Shown one piece after another: positions 1 to 28,400 of a stretch of 64,000 bases of DNA. Location of the stretch: NCBI RefSeq assembly GCF_023343835.1, contig NC_064448.1, forward strand, positions 13,547,531 to 13,611,530, read 5' to 3'. Position numbers and translations under genes: made by a program. Origin of the DNA: Lagopus muta (lineage: Eukaryota; Chordata; Aves; Galliformes; Phasianidae). The notes below the pieces were generated by a model. It was not told the DNA's origin. It saw only the letters and a program-made list of their open reading frames with translations, and ran no database searches. Positions within the stretch are counted from its first letter, which is position 1; each line of letters opens with the position of its first letter.

Positions 1-300
1 CACCGACGCTGAGCGCCATGGAGCTGAGGGCCGACGGCAGGCCGGGCCGCACCGCCCGCTGTGACTCAGTCAGCCCCGACTCACCCGGCCGGTTCGGCAG
101 CCCGCTCCCCCCCGTGCCCCACGGCGACGCCTCAGGGCTGGCTCGAGGCGCGCAGCGGGCCTGCAGGCCGCCCGCCCCAGCGTAAGGCTGAGCACGGCTC
201 CCGGTCACGGAGAACTCGTGGCCCGCGGCAGTGCTGGGAACGGGGAGCGGGGAGCCGCGGCTGGGGGCTGCGGGGTTGTAACACAGGCTGGGAATGGTGA
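1..300. promoter_or_regulatory. GC- and CpG-rich window edge, possible CpG island
   Basis: The first 300 bases are much richer in G+C and CpG than the following 1.4 kb. This looks like the edge of a CpG island, so a promoter of a neighbouring gene may lie just outside the window. An ATG at 18-20 opens a short plus-strand frame that I do not recognise, and the antisense frames here also resemble no known protein. I make no gene call. Confidence 0.35.
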
Positions 301-1755
301 GACGTTCCACAAAACGCGCCGCTGGTCGGCAAATTTGGTGCTTGTCGAAGCAGGTCGGGTACCATCAGCTCCCCAGGGAGCTTCTGCGGCTTCCCCGCCA
401 GAGCAGCTGCAGTTTCTATTTGTCTGAAGATGGTGCCTTGGCTTTGGTGAATTAATACCAAGCACGGCCTCAGCACAAACTGCCTGGGTAAAGGAGCACA
501 GCCTGCACCAGGAGGAAGAGCAGCGCGGGCACAGCGTGGCACGAACAGCTTTCCTACTCAGGAGGCCGTGCTGAGCTCTCCCTCGCCTCAGGCACCAGGC
601 ATGCGGTGAGCCTGCATTCCAGCTACACCCAGGTGGCTGGGAAAGTCACCCCTATCAGGTCCAGCATCTGCAGCCACCTCAGCCAGCTGAGAAACATGCT
701 TCCAACGCTGCCTTTGTAGCAAGCAAAGACTGATGGGTACCAAGGAAAACCCACTTTCCTCCTTTGGAACTGACATACGTTTAAAAAGGGGAGGCAAAAT
801 GTGTTTCTCACTATGTGCTGTGCTGTCTCAGAACTTTGCTGCTAACACGCTCACCTTGCCAAAGAAACCATCCATTGAAACCAAGCTCTACGCAATGCTG
901 CTGGTATTTCTTTAGCCAAACAAAAGATTGTTTACTGCTGTAAACCTCCTTCAAAGAACACCATTAAAGAAAGGAAAGCACACTCACATACCAGCCCCAG
1001 GTTTGTTTGTACATGTAACAGAATCAGAGCTCTGCATACAGCTTGTAAGCAGCAGAAAGCACGAGTAGAGGATGCTCTCAGCCACAGCACAGCTTGTGCC
1101 AAGTCGCAGCTCTGAGCTCTCCTTCTTCCATGCTTGTAACACGTTTCAGTTTACACAGCCACCCAACAACAGAGCTCACTTGGTTTCTTTTAGGTGCAAG
1201 AAGACTGGGTGCTGCAGGCCAGGTGATGGACTGAATAAGGTGGGAGTCCAGCCTTCTCTAGAGGGGGGAAGCTGCTGCTGCCTGTAGAATCATGGTAAAA
1301 CAAAACATTTGGAGGCAAAACTAACTGGTCCTTTTTGGTTCATTAGTGATCCTAGATCCACTACCCTTCAAGCTCAAGCTGCATTTGGGGACACGATAAG
1401 CCCAGCTGAGCTTGTGGACTCACACCCTGTCTACTAACACACAGGTTTGCAACCAATCCGTTCACAGGCTGAGTCACCAGGCATCTTCCAATTTCTTCTC
1501 ACAGCTTCCTGGTGTATCCAGTACAATGGACAAATTCTTTCCTAACTGCAGTGAACAAACAGCTCGTCTCACTGCAGACAGGGCTGCAGGATACACATTC
1601 AGTCTCAGTGATTAACAGGTTACAAACTAATGCTGACAGACACCTCGCTCTGCTCTGCTGCTCACACTCAACCTAAGCTGTAGCAAAAATCTTCCATAAA
1701 CCACGCTGCTGAAACAAAGAAAAAGCCCGGAAAGGAAACAGAAGTCACACATGTC
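301..1755. other. Intergenic sequence, no recognised feature
   Basis: Only short chance open frames occur here on either strand. I see no splice-consistent exon, RNA gene or repeat family that I can name. It separates the GC-rich window edge from the probable 3' end of CPNE1. Confidence 0.4.
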
Positions 1756-3086
1756 TGTAAATCAAAGCAGATGATTTATTTATGCAACTCAAAGTGATGA
1801 CAACTTGTAGTGCAAGTTCCTTTATTTTGAAATGAAATACCTGCAGTCTCAAAGACATCACGCTTTGCTATCATCTGTCTTCTTACAACCCCAACCCATG
1901 CAGCAATACACACTTCACACTTCTGAGGACAAGGAACTACCTCCTCACAGCTCCACAGACAATTACTTCTTCACTGTATACCACTGGGACTCCAGGGAAA
2001 TCACTCAAAGCATCTGAATTCCAACGTTTCCAATTACTGGCTTCTGAAAGTCACATACCTCATTAACCCCCCGCCCACAAATAAGCAAAGTGCAGCACTC
2101 TTAAATTGCAACAATGGCTCTGAGCAAAAGGCCATCACAGTATTGCATTCTGCTAATAGAAAAATGTGGTAATAAAAATACGACGACTACTAAGTATGGT
2201 AGCAGAAACTTAAAAATAAATGTCTACATATAAAAATACATGAGACTTTATGAAGGCACAGCAGGAATTGCCTCAGGCATCCAACCAAGAGACTTTGGCA
2301 CTGTAGCAATCAGAAGGATGAACACAGTGAAATGGCGATACAGGAGATGCAGTGACAAAAGGACCAGCAGGATGGAAAGGTGTTACAGAGCACAAAGGAA
2401 AGTGCTCGCCTGTCTCTGAACATCTAGGCTCACAGGGGAAAACTGCACGAGGGAGGGATCTCCCTGCTGGGGAACCCAGTGGCAGTCAGCCCTCAAATGA
2501 GGTCTAAGAGGTGCAGCCAGGCTCCACCCCTGCTGGTCCCACAGCTGAATTGCCTTCATCTGTGCTCCCAGGGCTCATCAGATCCCTTCCTCAGGTGCTC
2601 AGTGGTTCAGGCCCTGACTCAGCAGTTACCATAAGGTACCAACCAGCACTTGACCCCACTTGCAAGGCAGATGCAGACAGAAGAACAGAGCTACCAAGGA
2701 ACAAATACATGGCAAGTACCTTTACAATAAACATGCTTGCCCTAACACTGGAAGCAGTGCTGTGTGAGCATTCCCATGCAGGTGCCCACTCTGAGCCCAA
2801 GCAGCAGGTGGGTCATGCCAAGTGATGAGCAGTGCTACGATGTGTCACCATTGCAAGGTGGAAAACCAGCAAGTTTTTTTTTCTTTGACAAGAACTGCCA
2901 ATGGTTTGGGTTTTCTTTTTTCATATTTACATTTCTTCCAGTTAGGAACAGGAAATACCAAAGATACAGAGTACAAGTGGGGAAGAGTTCGTGCGACTGG
3001 TACAGTCCTGAGGCCCCAGGGAAGAATGTGAGAGCAGACAGCTCTCCTCACCCCAGTGATGCACACGGCTGGAGCGAGGCTGCAAT
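1756..3086 (-). other. CPNE1: Probable CPNE1 3' UTR
   Basis: The CPNE1 stop codon ends at 3087. I found no canonical AATAAA or ATTAAA on the minus strand between 3086 and about 1830. The first candidates are at 1821-1826 and 1775-1780. The second is followed by a minus-strand GU-rich stretch near 1745-1752, which is the expected arrangement for cleavage. The 3' UTR would then be about 1.3 kb. The extent is inferred, not proven. Confidence 0.4.
1775..1780 (-). terminator. CPNE1: Candidate CPNE1 polyadenylation signal (AATAAA)
   Basis: AATAAA is read on the minus strand, with a TGTGTG-like element about 25-30 bases downstream on that strand. A second copy sits at 1821-1826. Both are candidates on motif and position alone. 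Confidence 0.4.
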
Positions 3087-17356
<14,270 letters not shown>

Positions 17357-17770
17357 CTGCGGGAGAAGCGCGGCAAGGGGTCACGGCCCGGCCGGCCCCG
17401 CAGCACCGCGCGGCTCGGCGCAGGGCGGATCCCGGCTTTCCGTGCCCGCTCCGCCCGGTGCCGCCGGGCTCTCCGCCTCGCGGCCGCGGCCCCTAACGCG
17501 AGCCCGGCCCGTTCCTCCCGCCCGGCCCGAGCCCCGACAAGATGGAGGCCGTCCGGCCGTCCGGAGCGGGTCCGTCCCCGCTGCCGGCTGCGGCCCGGAA
17601 AGGGCCGGGGAAGCGCCGCTCTCAGCGCCGCGCGCGCCTCACCCCGGGCCTCGCGCTCGCTATTCGGAAAACAACGGCGGCTTTGGTCCGCCGCACGCAG
17701 CGCTGGCGGCTCCTTCCTCCCTGCCCCGCGCCGCAGCTCCGTCCGAGGAACGGCCGCAGGTCTCTAACCG
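17357..17770 (-). promoter_or_regulatory. CPNE1: CPNE1 proximal CpG-island promoter
   Basis: This is very CpG-rich sequence directly upstream of the CPNE1 start. A minus-strand donor-like GGG|GTGAGG lies near 17643, and the acceptor CCCGCAG directly precedes the ATG, so a 5' non-coding exon starting inside the island is plausible. A YY1-like AAGATGGAGGCCG lies near 17539. The transcription start cannot be fixed from sequence alone. Confidence 0.6.
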
Positions 17771-20700
17771 GACCCAAGCTAGGAGATGAGCGTTGAAATG
17801 AAGGACCGGGCAGCTTGAAAGTTCTAAGCAGTGCTTTAACATTTATTTCCTAGAGAAGCTACTTCACTGCTATTAGGAAAACCAGGAGAGTCGTTCAGTC
17901 GCTCTGGTGCCGACTCTCCGTGGCTTTCTCGTGCTCGCTGGGTGTAAATATCAGCAATCTGAATGGAGAGATGAACTTCCACGGGGCAACGTTTAACCCC
18001 ACTCACAGCTCCCACCCGCAGTCTCCCTGGACAGATGTCACCCACGTCACTTAATGCACTACAGATGTTGTCGCGATGGCAGCAGGACAAGAACAGCGTG
18101 CAGAAAGAATTAGCAGAGCTTTAGACAAAGAGGATCGTAGTTCGGCTTTCTAAGGTCGTCATCATCTGCTTTAACCCACCATTCTCACAGAGGCTCGCCC
18201 ACACACTGAACAGCTGCTCAAATGACTGGTGAAAGCCCCTGGCTTCCACTTCAGCTGCACCCAAGCCCAGGTAAGATTCACTAAAAAGATGCCATCATTA
18301 CCTTTAATAAGTACTGTATGTTTTCCTAAAATTGCAAGCATCACAAATATGAGTTTTTCCTTTACCTACATGTATCATTCCACCAGACCACCTTATTTAG
18401 CTGGCAGCACCACATCTGTGCAGCCTGCAGGTCTACAAGCAGCTCTACACGTGCACACAAAACAAAGACCAGCTCAGCCAGCCTTGACTCTTGGGCCAAC
18501 ATTTCTGCCTATTTTCTCTGTTACAGCAGATTTCTGCACCAACAGGAGACACCTTCCTGTCCTGGTACAGCATAACAAACCAGGAGACAAGTTTAAAACC
18601 CCAAAGAAACGTCTCCCACTATACTTCCAACACTGCCAAACTCATGTTACAGAGACTAATAAGGAAAGCTGAAAGTTTGCAGTAGAAACTGTTAATTGAC
18701 ATAATGAAGCCAAGGTAAAGTGAAGCAACAGACCTGAAGCCAGATCACCTCTCACCTGCTACCTCTTCTCCAGATCAGCGGCAATGAAACCATGAAATCA
18801 CTGTTTCAAAGACTTGTCTTTCAATAGCTAACTCACAGAAGCCAGTCTCATGCTACTGTTCAAGATGTGGTAATAGCATGAAGGTTTCCCTTGCAACACA
18901 ACACAGCTGGATTGTTTCTAAAAGAAGCCACAGAAAACAAAGAACACTTCTGTTATGTCTTCTCTGGAGATTGCAGGACACCAGGTAATGCACCTCATGG
19001 GAAGGGTGGATCCTTAACAGTCAGATAAAATATTCACGCTTCATCTGAAAACGCCACTTGGAACCTCAGCCAGCATTTGTTGATGTGTTGCTGCCTACAG
19101 ATATCCTTCAGGAGCTCACACTAGGCCTCCTCACTTCACAGCTTTTCAAATACACTGTATGGTGTTCTCCAGTTTCAGTGCATTCCTTTAGTAAGTACAA
19201 CAGAAAAATCAGGACCATGAATGAGTCTACACAGCTCAGCAGCAAGAGCAAGGAGTAGGTGGTTGCTTCAGAGAACCCACTTCAGCCAAGCCTGGAGATC
19301 TGCTCGGCCTCCATCTAGGTGAACACTTTTAACCCATTTATCCTGCTCACTGTTAGTGGAGTGCAAATCTCGAGACCCGCCTGCACCGAAAAGCTTTTAC
19401 AAAAAAAAAAAAAAATCAGAGCCTTAACATATTAATTCCCAAACACACACAACAATAATGGATGGGAAAAGAAACTGTGGAACTCCTTAGCGCTTAGTGG
19501 TTGGGAATACCAGCCCCCAGCTTCAGCTGCTGGTTACTTTTAAATGGGGGTTAATGGTAACTAGTGGATCAAATATTCTTTTTCCTATTAAAAGACTTTT
19601 TTTTTTAATTTACTTTCATTCCATTAGTAATTATCTCTATTCATAAAACAAACCGAATTGTTTATAGGAAACACATCTGTTGATTTTAATCTCCACCCCT
19701 CTTCCATACAGGCTCTGTTCACCCCGAGCACTGGAGCCATCCTGAAATCTGTGCAGACTCCCACAGCCATCACCTGTGCTTAACACATCTTGTACAGCCT
19801 CCCATCCTTTAAGGAAAAGAAAGTCTGCAATACTTTCTCTCAAGTCTCTACGCCCTGCACTTCTGCACATCATCACCTCCTGTGACAAGCACCCAGCTGG
19901 CATTTACCAGCTGACTCCCAAGGTAAGCACTGCCCTGCCAGTATGGTTCTAAGAAACATGGAGTAAGGAGAACTGCTTCATCTGTTAGCAATGCAGCATA
20001 GCAGATACATGACATAGATTCCAGTCATCACTATGCTCCATGAGACAGATCTGATCCCAGGCTAATTAGCGTAATTAAACTGAAAGAACTTAGGGTTTGT
20101 TTTTGTGTTATTAACAGCACTGCTTTTTTTCCTCTACGTGCACTCAAGGAACAGTACACAATCCCATTTACCTTGCAGATTTCAAGTCAACATTGCAAAA
20201 ACAATTTTCATGTTGCTTCACTGAGTTCTCACAGAGCACAGGTATGTTTATATATCCACCCATACACACATATTTAGCTTTTACAATTCCATTAATTCAC
20301 CTTTACTGTGACAGAACGTTGTTTACATTTGTTGCAACACCCAAAAGTTGTCTGTTTTTCAACAGTTACAGAAATTCTGAAACTCACTGATTTCTTATTT
20401 TCCCCTCCCAACATCCCTGGGTGACAAATACTGACATCTATAAAACTGTTCACAGAAGATCAAGTGTATTTCCAAAATGAAAACAGCAGCAAAAGCAAAG
20501 TGCTTTCCTCACAGGTATGAAAAACACATTCAACTTAGAAAGCATTTATTAGAGAATGATCCTTAACAGCTTGCAGCAACCATTTACCCAAGTCCCTCTG
20601 ACTTACTTGCCACTAGGAGATTAAGATACAGCATGCTCTGGGAGTCACAAAACTATTATAGCTGCAGATACTCAGTTTGCCAAACAGAAATAAAACCCAA

Positions 20701-21903
20701 ACAGATATATTCAACTTCTATTTAGAATACATAAAACACCACAGCTAAGCAGGTTCAGAATAAAGGCAACATAAGCAAGCCACCAGGTCAGTGCAGCTGT
20801 TCGAAGTAGCCTGTACAATCACAGCAGATGTTACGTTACCCAACCGAGATCCACAGTTTGTACTGACAACAGCTGCACACATTCAGTCCAACGCTCTCAC
20901 AGCTCAGGGATCTCGCTGTTCAGAGGCACTGCCTGTGAAGTTTCATCTTGAGCTGATTTCTGCACATGCTGAAGGAAGAGCTTCCAGCGCTCAGCTTCAG
21001 GTCTGTCAGGCACCTACGCTTTGGCCTTTGCTTGGGATTGCACATAATGTAACTTCACATTTTGAGGAAAAATACATCACTTGTGTTATTCTTATGAACT
21101 TGAGAGCAGGACACAATGCACACAAGTCTACATAGATCCCACACATGTGCTCCAGTGATGCTCCAGACAAGTCTTTCACTGCTCAACCAGAAGTCATTCC
21201 AGTTACTCAAGTAAAATGCAGACTGGCTCTAGACTCAAAGAAACATGCCTTAAGAACTGCTCACACAACCAGAGGTCCAGCTTAAAAATGCCAAAACGAT
21301 TTTGTCTTGCTGTGCATACCACCTCTTCAATGCAAAGGTGGCCATGTACTCCAAGAGCTCTATAGTACACACAGAAATACACTTTTCATTTCCTAGTTCC
21401 AGAGCTGTCCTACACTGAATTGAAGCACATCAATAAATAAGTTGGAAGATTTCAGCACGGTAATAAACACTGGAACCGAGACAAAAAAAATCCTACTTTA
21501 CAGGAAAATCACATAGTAAATGCATGTCACGCATGCAGAAGAATCATTCCTTATCTGCTTCTTTCTCTATGTCTTTCAGAACTTCCAACAGTCTGCACTT
21601 TACTACAGAAAAGCCCACTTTTTAGAGTAAAAAGCATTCAATATAAGCAAAATCAACTCCATAGATAAGTAATAGTAACATACGTACTCTTCCCTAACCA
21701 TCTCTCCAATAATTCTACTTGCTTACCACAGCATAAGAGGAAATCAAAAGTGAAATAAGAAACCAATGCCTACCTATGTTTGAAGAAAGCCTCACAAAGA
21801 GAGAGCTGCCCACATTCATGGCTTTATAAAAAAATGCCAATATGGACACAGAATCCAGTCACGGGTCAGCTTGGTTTTAACTACTCCACATAAGAAATAA
21901 AAT
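17771..21903. other. Non-coding stretch upstream of CPNE1, no recognised gene
   Basis: AT-leaning sequence with short chance open frames on both strands and homopolymer runs near 19394 and 19602. No exon with coherent splice sites and recognisable protein is visible. If CPNE1 also starts from the 43.7 kb island, as I recall for mammals, this is intronic. Confidence 0.45.
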
Positions 21904-22445
21904 ATAGATTGCTCCGAAAGTAATGTCTCCTATTTATTTCTATGGAAACTACAGATATAAAGAACACAATAACACTATTTGATAAAACAAATTATCAGCT
22001 AAAAAACAGTACTTCTGAACACCATTAGCTATGCATTTTCGCCAGCAATGAACAAGAGCCTGCATGCTGTGCTCATAAAAATCTGCGCAGCTGTCTGGAA
22101 CACAGCTTGTCATTCAGCAGTGGCAACAGCAATGTGAAACACACCACCCACTGCCTCACTCTGCTCACAGTTTGGTCTCCATAAACTTCCAGCATGCACT
22201 GACAAACATCAACAGGCCAATATTTTCTAGATGGAAGAGCTCAATTCCTTTGCTCCTCACACATTCCCATGTCAGACACCGTTCTGTCAGACTGCCCCTC
22301 TGCTGCCATCTGTCATACAGCAACAGAATGGAGTGGAATACTGGTAGGAAGGTTCAACCTCTACTGCCAACCCACCACCATCTGCCTCTCACACTGTGGG
22401 CCATCATCATAAAATAGGAGGCATTACTTTCAGCTCAGACCTCAT
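21904..22445 (-). mobile_element. Internally deleted mariner-like DNA transposon (Galluhop/Mariner1_GG type)
   Basis: The left end contains GCTCCGAAAGTAATGTCTCC and the right end the imperfect inverse of it (GGAGGCATTACTTTCAGC), giving terminal inverted repeats of about 25 bp next to TA dinucleotides. On the minus strand a decayed frame begins MAAEGQSDRTVSDMG, and a later stretch corresponds to the VYGDQTV helix-turn-helix region of a mariner-type transposase. Stops and substitutions make it non-functional. At about 540 bp it is roughly half the length I recall for the full element. The family name is from memory. Confidence 0.7.
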
Positions 22446-25400
22446 AGAAGCAAGGATCCAGGATAAGAAAACCTGCAGTTTATTACCAGTTAGTATCACT
22501 AATAAGTCCTCATCAACTACATCCTTCTGCACACCACACTTACATTACATCAGTGTACACCAAATATGGCACATCTATTGAAGATCTCAGTTATAACTCC
22601 AGGTTGAAGTACCAACACACACGCTCACAAACAGCTACATTCAATGAAGTTATTTGGTACTGGGCTGGCTGTAGCTTCTGCTTCCCATTCTGCTCACAAA
22701 CACAACACACATGCCAGCAATACTACCAGCACTACGTACCAGCAACAGCACCTTCCATCACTTAGGCTCTGTACTTCCCAGCAGCGCAATACACCCAGCA
22801 TTTGTAACAAATTCACAGTTAATAAATCTGACATTTCCTAAACTAACGTAGCCTCCCTGTCTGCTGTTTGGTTTAATCCCATGTTATGCAGATATCACCT
22901 TAATTTCTTCAAAAAATTTTTGTTCTCCTCACATTATCTGTGTGCCCTGACCGTCAGAAGTAGTGTTTCTCAGTTTACCTTTACTATTCAATTTTACTAG
23001 TTCACCTTTCATAAGGCAGCCTGTAACATTTCAGGTTTCTGTATTATGAAGCAAACACCGGTGTGGAGGTAGTCTCAGCTCTACTTTCTAAATGTATTAA
23101 AATAAAAATCCTAATCCCATCTTATTTCCTGAGCCCTGTGAGGCCCTAGCAGAAACCATAAAGCCAGATTTGTATCAGTAGAAGCACTAAAAAAACGCAT
23201 CTTCATTTCAAGACGAGATGAAGATACTCCCACTAGCAAGATCACAGCCCAGGATGATTACCAGCAAATCCAGCCCCTCTGCAGCACATCGGGTCCCCAG
23301 GGGCCCCAGAGCAGAGCACAGACCTCTGTGGAGAACAAAACTGATTACCATCTTCCACCATTTCATTACCCAGAGGGCTGGAGGTGTGACAGATAGGACT
23401 AGTGCTAGGAACTTCCACAGGCGGGTAATAGATCCCTGTTCTTTACACTGTGTTTCAAGTTACCTGCCATCATGTATTTTGATGGACTGATTTCATATTT
23501 GTTAATAAGCTATTATTACAAATTTGATGCAGGACTCCAAACAAATGCTATTCACCGAACAAAACATTAAAAACAGCTTTCTAGCCAAGGTGCTCTGGTT
23601 GCCTGATGCCATACTGATGGGCTACCGAACAGCTGAAAGGCTGGGAAGAGCACCCAGAAGGACAAGCACACAGTGGAAAGCTGATGGGTTTCACAGAACG
23701 ACGGGATCCCCTCCTGTTTTGGAAGGAACCCACACGAATCCCTGAGTTCAACACGTGGCTCTGCACAGCAGCACCCCGACCTAAACCCTGCGGCTGAGCT
23801 CGGTGTCCCAGCGCCCCCTGAGCCCCAGCAGCCCCGGCCGTGCCGCTGCCTGGCAGCCTGTGCCGCGCCCACCGCCCTCTGGGGGCGGCCTCTCCCTGAC
23901 CCCAGCCGCCCCTCCCCCGACAGCTCCGTGCCGCTCCTCAGGCCCCGTCGCCGTCACACAGAGCAGAGCTCAGCGCTGCCCTCTGCTCCCTGTGAGGAGC
24001 TGCAGTCGCCACGAGGGCTGCCTTCAGCCTGCTCTGGGCCCAGCAAACCCTGTGGCAAGTTCAGCCACCCCCCCCCCCCCACATCTTGCTTTCCAGACAC
24101 CCCTCCGTCCACAGCACTCTTCAGGCCGTGCTGCCACAGAGGTGACCCAGCAATGACCAGGGCAGGTTGGCAGCTGGGCATGCAGTGAATTCTTTCTGAG
24201 CTCTGAATTTGAGCCCAAGCCATAGAAGAACACACTTATTGATGGCTCTGTGACTGCAGACTGTGACTATTGAATACACGCGGAAACTATGCTCTACTCC
24301 TACTTACTGAGCTGGCTCCAAGCGAGTCCTGAAGCTCCAGTATCACCACCAGTTTTATGTTTTGTATCTACTGACCCACACTGCAGTGGTGTTGTGGCAA
24401 AGTGACCCCTGAGACATGCCCAGGAATAAAGTGAAAATGGGCAGCTCCTGTTGGTGGTAACACAAACAGCAAGCTTAGGACATTCTAAAAGGTCCGTTTA
24501 GTCATAACCAAAAACTCAGAAGAAAGGCCTCTGTCCTCATTTGTATATTCTCCTTATTTCTGATGAGGTAAACTGATCGACTGATTCGAACATTAGCTTG
24601 AACCTCATAGCAATGCTACTTATTACAAACTAACACCTCAAAGTAAAGCCTGCGACAAAAGCAGGAGCTTCCAAGTTCTCCACAGAAAAATCACTTGGAG
24701 AAAAATCATTCCATAACACCTAAAAGCAGAATATCAAACAGTCTTTCCTTTAAAAACTAATCTGGAGCAAATTAGGGCTTTCAAGTCAATCACTGACTTG
24801 GCTTAAGGTAGAACAATAACTGCAACTGGAATTGTTCAATAACTTCTCCCACCAAGTAAGATTCTTTCAATACTTTCCTTTAAACCTTTATTCAGTTCCT
24901 TTTTTTTTTTTTCTTTTTTGCCCATGAGTCACAAAAATGACTGAAATGTTCAAAAGATCACACTTACCAGCTCAACCACACTGACCTCCGTAATAATCCA
25001 ACACATCACTGCACATCGCAGAGCATCTTTTGCCCTTCTCAAGTAAGGGTTCACTCCTCCCCTTAGAGTCCTCAGCTATTCCCATGTCAGGCACAAATAC
25101 ATAAAGATTTTGTCCTAGGCCCCAATCCACCGATTAAGCTGGTTATGGCTCAGTCCTCCACTTCTGAGTCGGAACGCCTCAAGCAGAGATGCAAGACACC
25201 ACCGTACTCCTCCTCTACGATTCATGGACACCACAACCCAGGCTGCAAGCACTGCAGCAAACCTCTTCTTACGCACACCCAGCAATTCTGAGATCACCCC
25301 TTGGTGTCATTTTGCCCCCTTTAACAACTTGTACCCTTCCCAAAAGTCATGTCTAAAACATCCCATTCTTCCACAGCCTTCGGGATTTCACCCACTCCCC

Positions 25401-28400
25401 TGACAGCAGCCATGTTACACAGGCGACTTAATGCCCTAAGTCAGTGATGTGCATCTTTTTAGAATAGTACACACAACAGAAACAGCTTGGCACCAAAATT
25501 CAGCTTTAAAAAGAAAGAAGTCAGCAGTACATGTTACCAAAAAGCTTTGCTGCTTTACTGAATGGATTCGCACAACTTAAGAATTTTAGTGAAAGCAGTG
25601 GCCACCACTTAGTGAAAAGTGAACCATGTTTCTTGCTTTTATTAGACTGAAAATTTATGAGCAGAAAAGCTGAGATATCCCAGAGGAACTCTGGATGGTT
25701 TATCCTGGGTTGTCACTGTGCAGTAATGATTCCAGGGCAAGTTTCGACCTGATAACGAGTAAGGACACAAAGCAGAAGGTATCTATCACGTTGTCTCTTT
25801 ATTCTTTATGGACTTTAATCTTAAATCCAGCTCCTACTGAAATACAATCTACAAACAGATCCTGTACCACTGCTGCTGCAAGGCTCAGAAGAAAACCGAT
25901 TTCTTACATTTATTTTCTTAGATTTTCTTAATCATTGCCAATTTAGATTGTCTTGTGCCAATGGTTTTTCATCATTTTCTTTGTCCATTTCAGTAGGTTC
26001 TTTTCAAGAAAAAGATTCACAACCCCAGCACCCTTTTATCACTTGATCATTACCATCTGCAGTGCTACATCTTCATTTCTCCATCCTAATTTGTTGCAGA
26101 ATAACGATGCTTCAGAAAAGAAAAACCTCCAGAGAGCCATCACCACAAGAGCCTGATATCAAAGAACTAAGGAAAGGATTTGGTAACAGAAATCCCTTTT
26201 TTCTCTTCTCCATTCCGACAAATGACAGAAGGCTGAATAAGGAGAAGTGCCAGGAAAGCACGAGGCATTTACCTTCCATCCCTTTTCTGTCCTCCAGATC
26301 CAATGCCTCCTGTCAGCCTACATTCCCAGAAGCATGAAGTCAGCCAGTACAGCTGCAAATGCAAGCTGCTCCCCTTATCTCAGCACGACTGGTTCAAAAC
26401 AAACATACATTCTCCCACCGTTTAGAAGACAGATTCCACAACTGCAATCAGAACTCCAGGTGCTTCTCCTGACTGCTCCCTATATATACAGCACTGATTT
26501 TCAGCTTCTTCCCTAAAAACCTGTTGTCTTTGAATTTGCTACAAAAGGGCTTCCCACATCCTCCAGAAAACATTCAGGCCTCTGCAAAGTAAGATCCTAA
26601 GAAGCACTTAATAGCCATACTAGTAAGCCTTGGATTCTCTCATGCACATCTTTATTTTCTCAAAGTTGAATAGCTAAAATAATGGTTTTAATAAGTATGG
26701 AGGGAGTGGTAAGTATTTGCAGCAACACAGCTATTATTTGATGATAACAATAAAGTAAATTTACCAGCTGTAAAAGCATGAGTTGAATTACATTCTCCTT
26801 GTAGCCAGCAAGGAGTTACCACCATTAGGTGGAACCTGGAAAACAAGTCACAAACTGCAGCTCCTCTGGGCACCAGAGATGAAATGGCAGAACGTCCACG
26901 TCAGGCAAGAGGTCAGGACAAAACATCAGAAGGTTCAGCAAGCTAATTTTGTTCACAGATTCTCTATCATCAGAGCTTTTATCTGTACCTAATGCAGTAA
27001 CAGAAGGATTTGAAGAAGGATCACAAAGTGATAAACCTGCATGTTTTCTTTTTTTTTTTACATGCAGTGACCCTGGACTGTGCGCTGCTCTTTAAAACCA
27101 TTCCAAACAACAATTCTTCCACCCTTTCAAGACTAAACAAGGGAGAACGGAATGTTACACACTTCTACCACCTCACCGTGGGATGTGCAGAACTTGGTTA
27201 CGGGTATCACTCTCACCTTCCAGTGTGCAGTAACAGCTATATGACACGATGGTCACATTCAGCCAGGCTGCTGCACAAAGCCACCTTGTATGTCACAGAG
27301 ATGCATTATGTGAGGACTACTACTAGGATTTTTATTACATGATTGTTTAAAAAAAAAAAAAAAAAAAACACAAAAATTAAACTACTTTTGGTATCGGGAA
27401 ACTTACTCATTGCTGCCTTAAATTTGCTTTTTTTTAATGCATAAAAAACGACAAATTTTAATACAAGAAGCTTAATGCTAAAGCACAAGCTGTTGAGCAC
27501 ATCAAAAACTTGTCGCATCCTTCTTCCTGCTGCCAGGATAATTAAGAGTAGCTAAATACTAACTTATTCAAAGCAGCAGCATGATATTTCCTTGCACTGC
27601 AAGGAAGAAATGCTATTTGGATTAGCAGCTAAACAAAAATATGGTGTCAGTTACCCAGAAGTCTGGATTAGAGTCTGGATGAAAATCATCCTCTGCAGAA
27701 CATCGTTACGATGGGATGTGCTTTCTCAGATATGCTTATCTCCTCTTTAAGGTGCCACAGAAGCATACAGTGTGCCCAGAATTCTCTTATGTTCACACAG
27801 GCAGCACTCAGAAGTGAAGAACACATACACTTGTCTCTGAGTATCTTTGAGCAGAACTGACCACCAGAAATAATTCTGATTGAAAACCTAAGAAAATGCA
27901 AGAGTTTGTGAAGCACTCAAGTTTGACTGTCCCTGTTAATCAACAGCAAACCATTTAGATTACATACTTCACATTCTACCATTAAAACCTTAAGTCTCAG
28001 GTTTGCTTAGCAGTTTAACCAGCTGCTCACTGTTCAGCTCAGTACCGAAGTTTCTGAAGCACAAATAATTTTCATTAGACTTTAAGACATCACTTGGTGT
28101 TTTTGCTAAAGCCAAGGTGAAAATTTTGCCACAACTTTAACCCTAATAACATTTTGCTAATGTGAAAGCTAACACTTCATTAACCTGAAACGCTGACACA
28201 TCACCACCCTGCACGCACTTACCTGGCCTCTCAAAAGCACTGAGGTCCATAGATAAATAACTATGTGCTGTGACACCTGTATTCACACAGGACTAGACCC
28301 ATAGACACAAGTCTCTGCAGCAATGCTGTAACAGCAGGGGAATCCAGGACAGGTCAATTAGTAATACTGAATTCCACCTCCCCTCCACCCTGTAGAGCAG

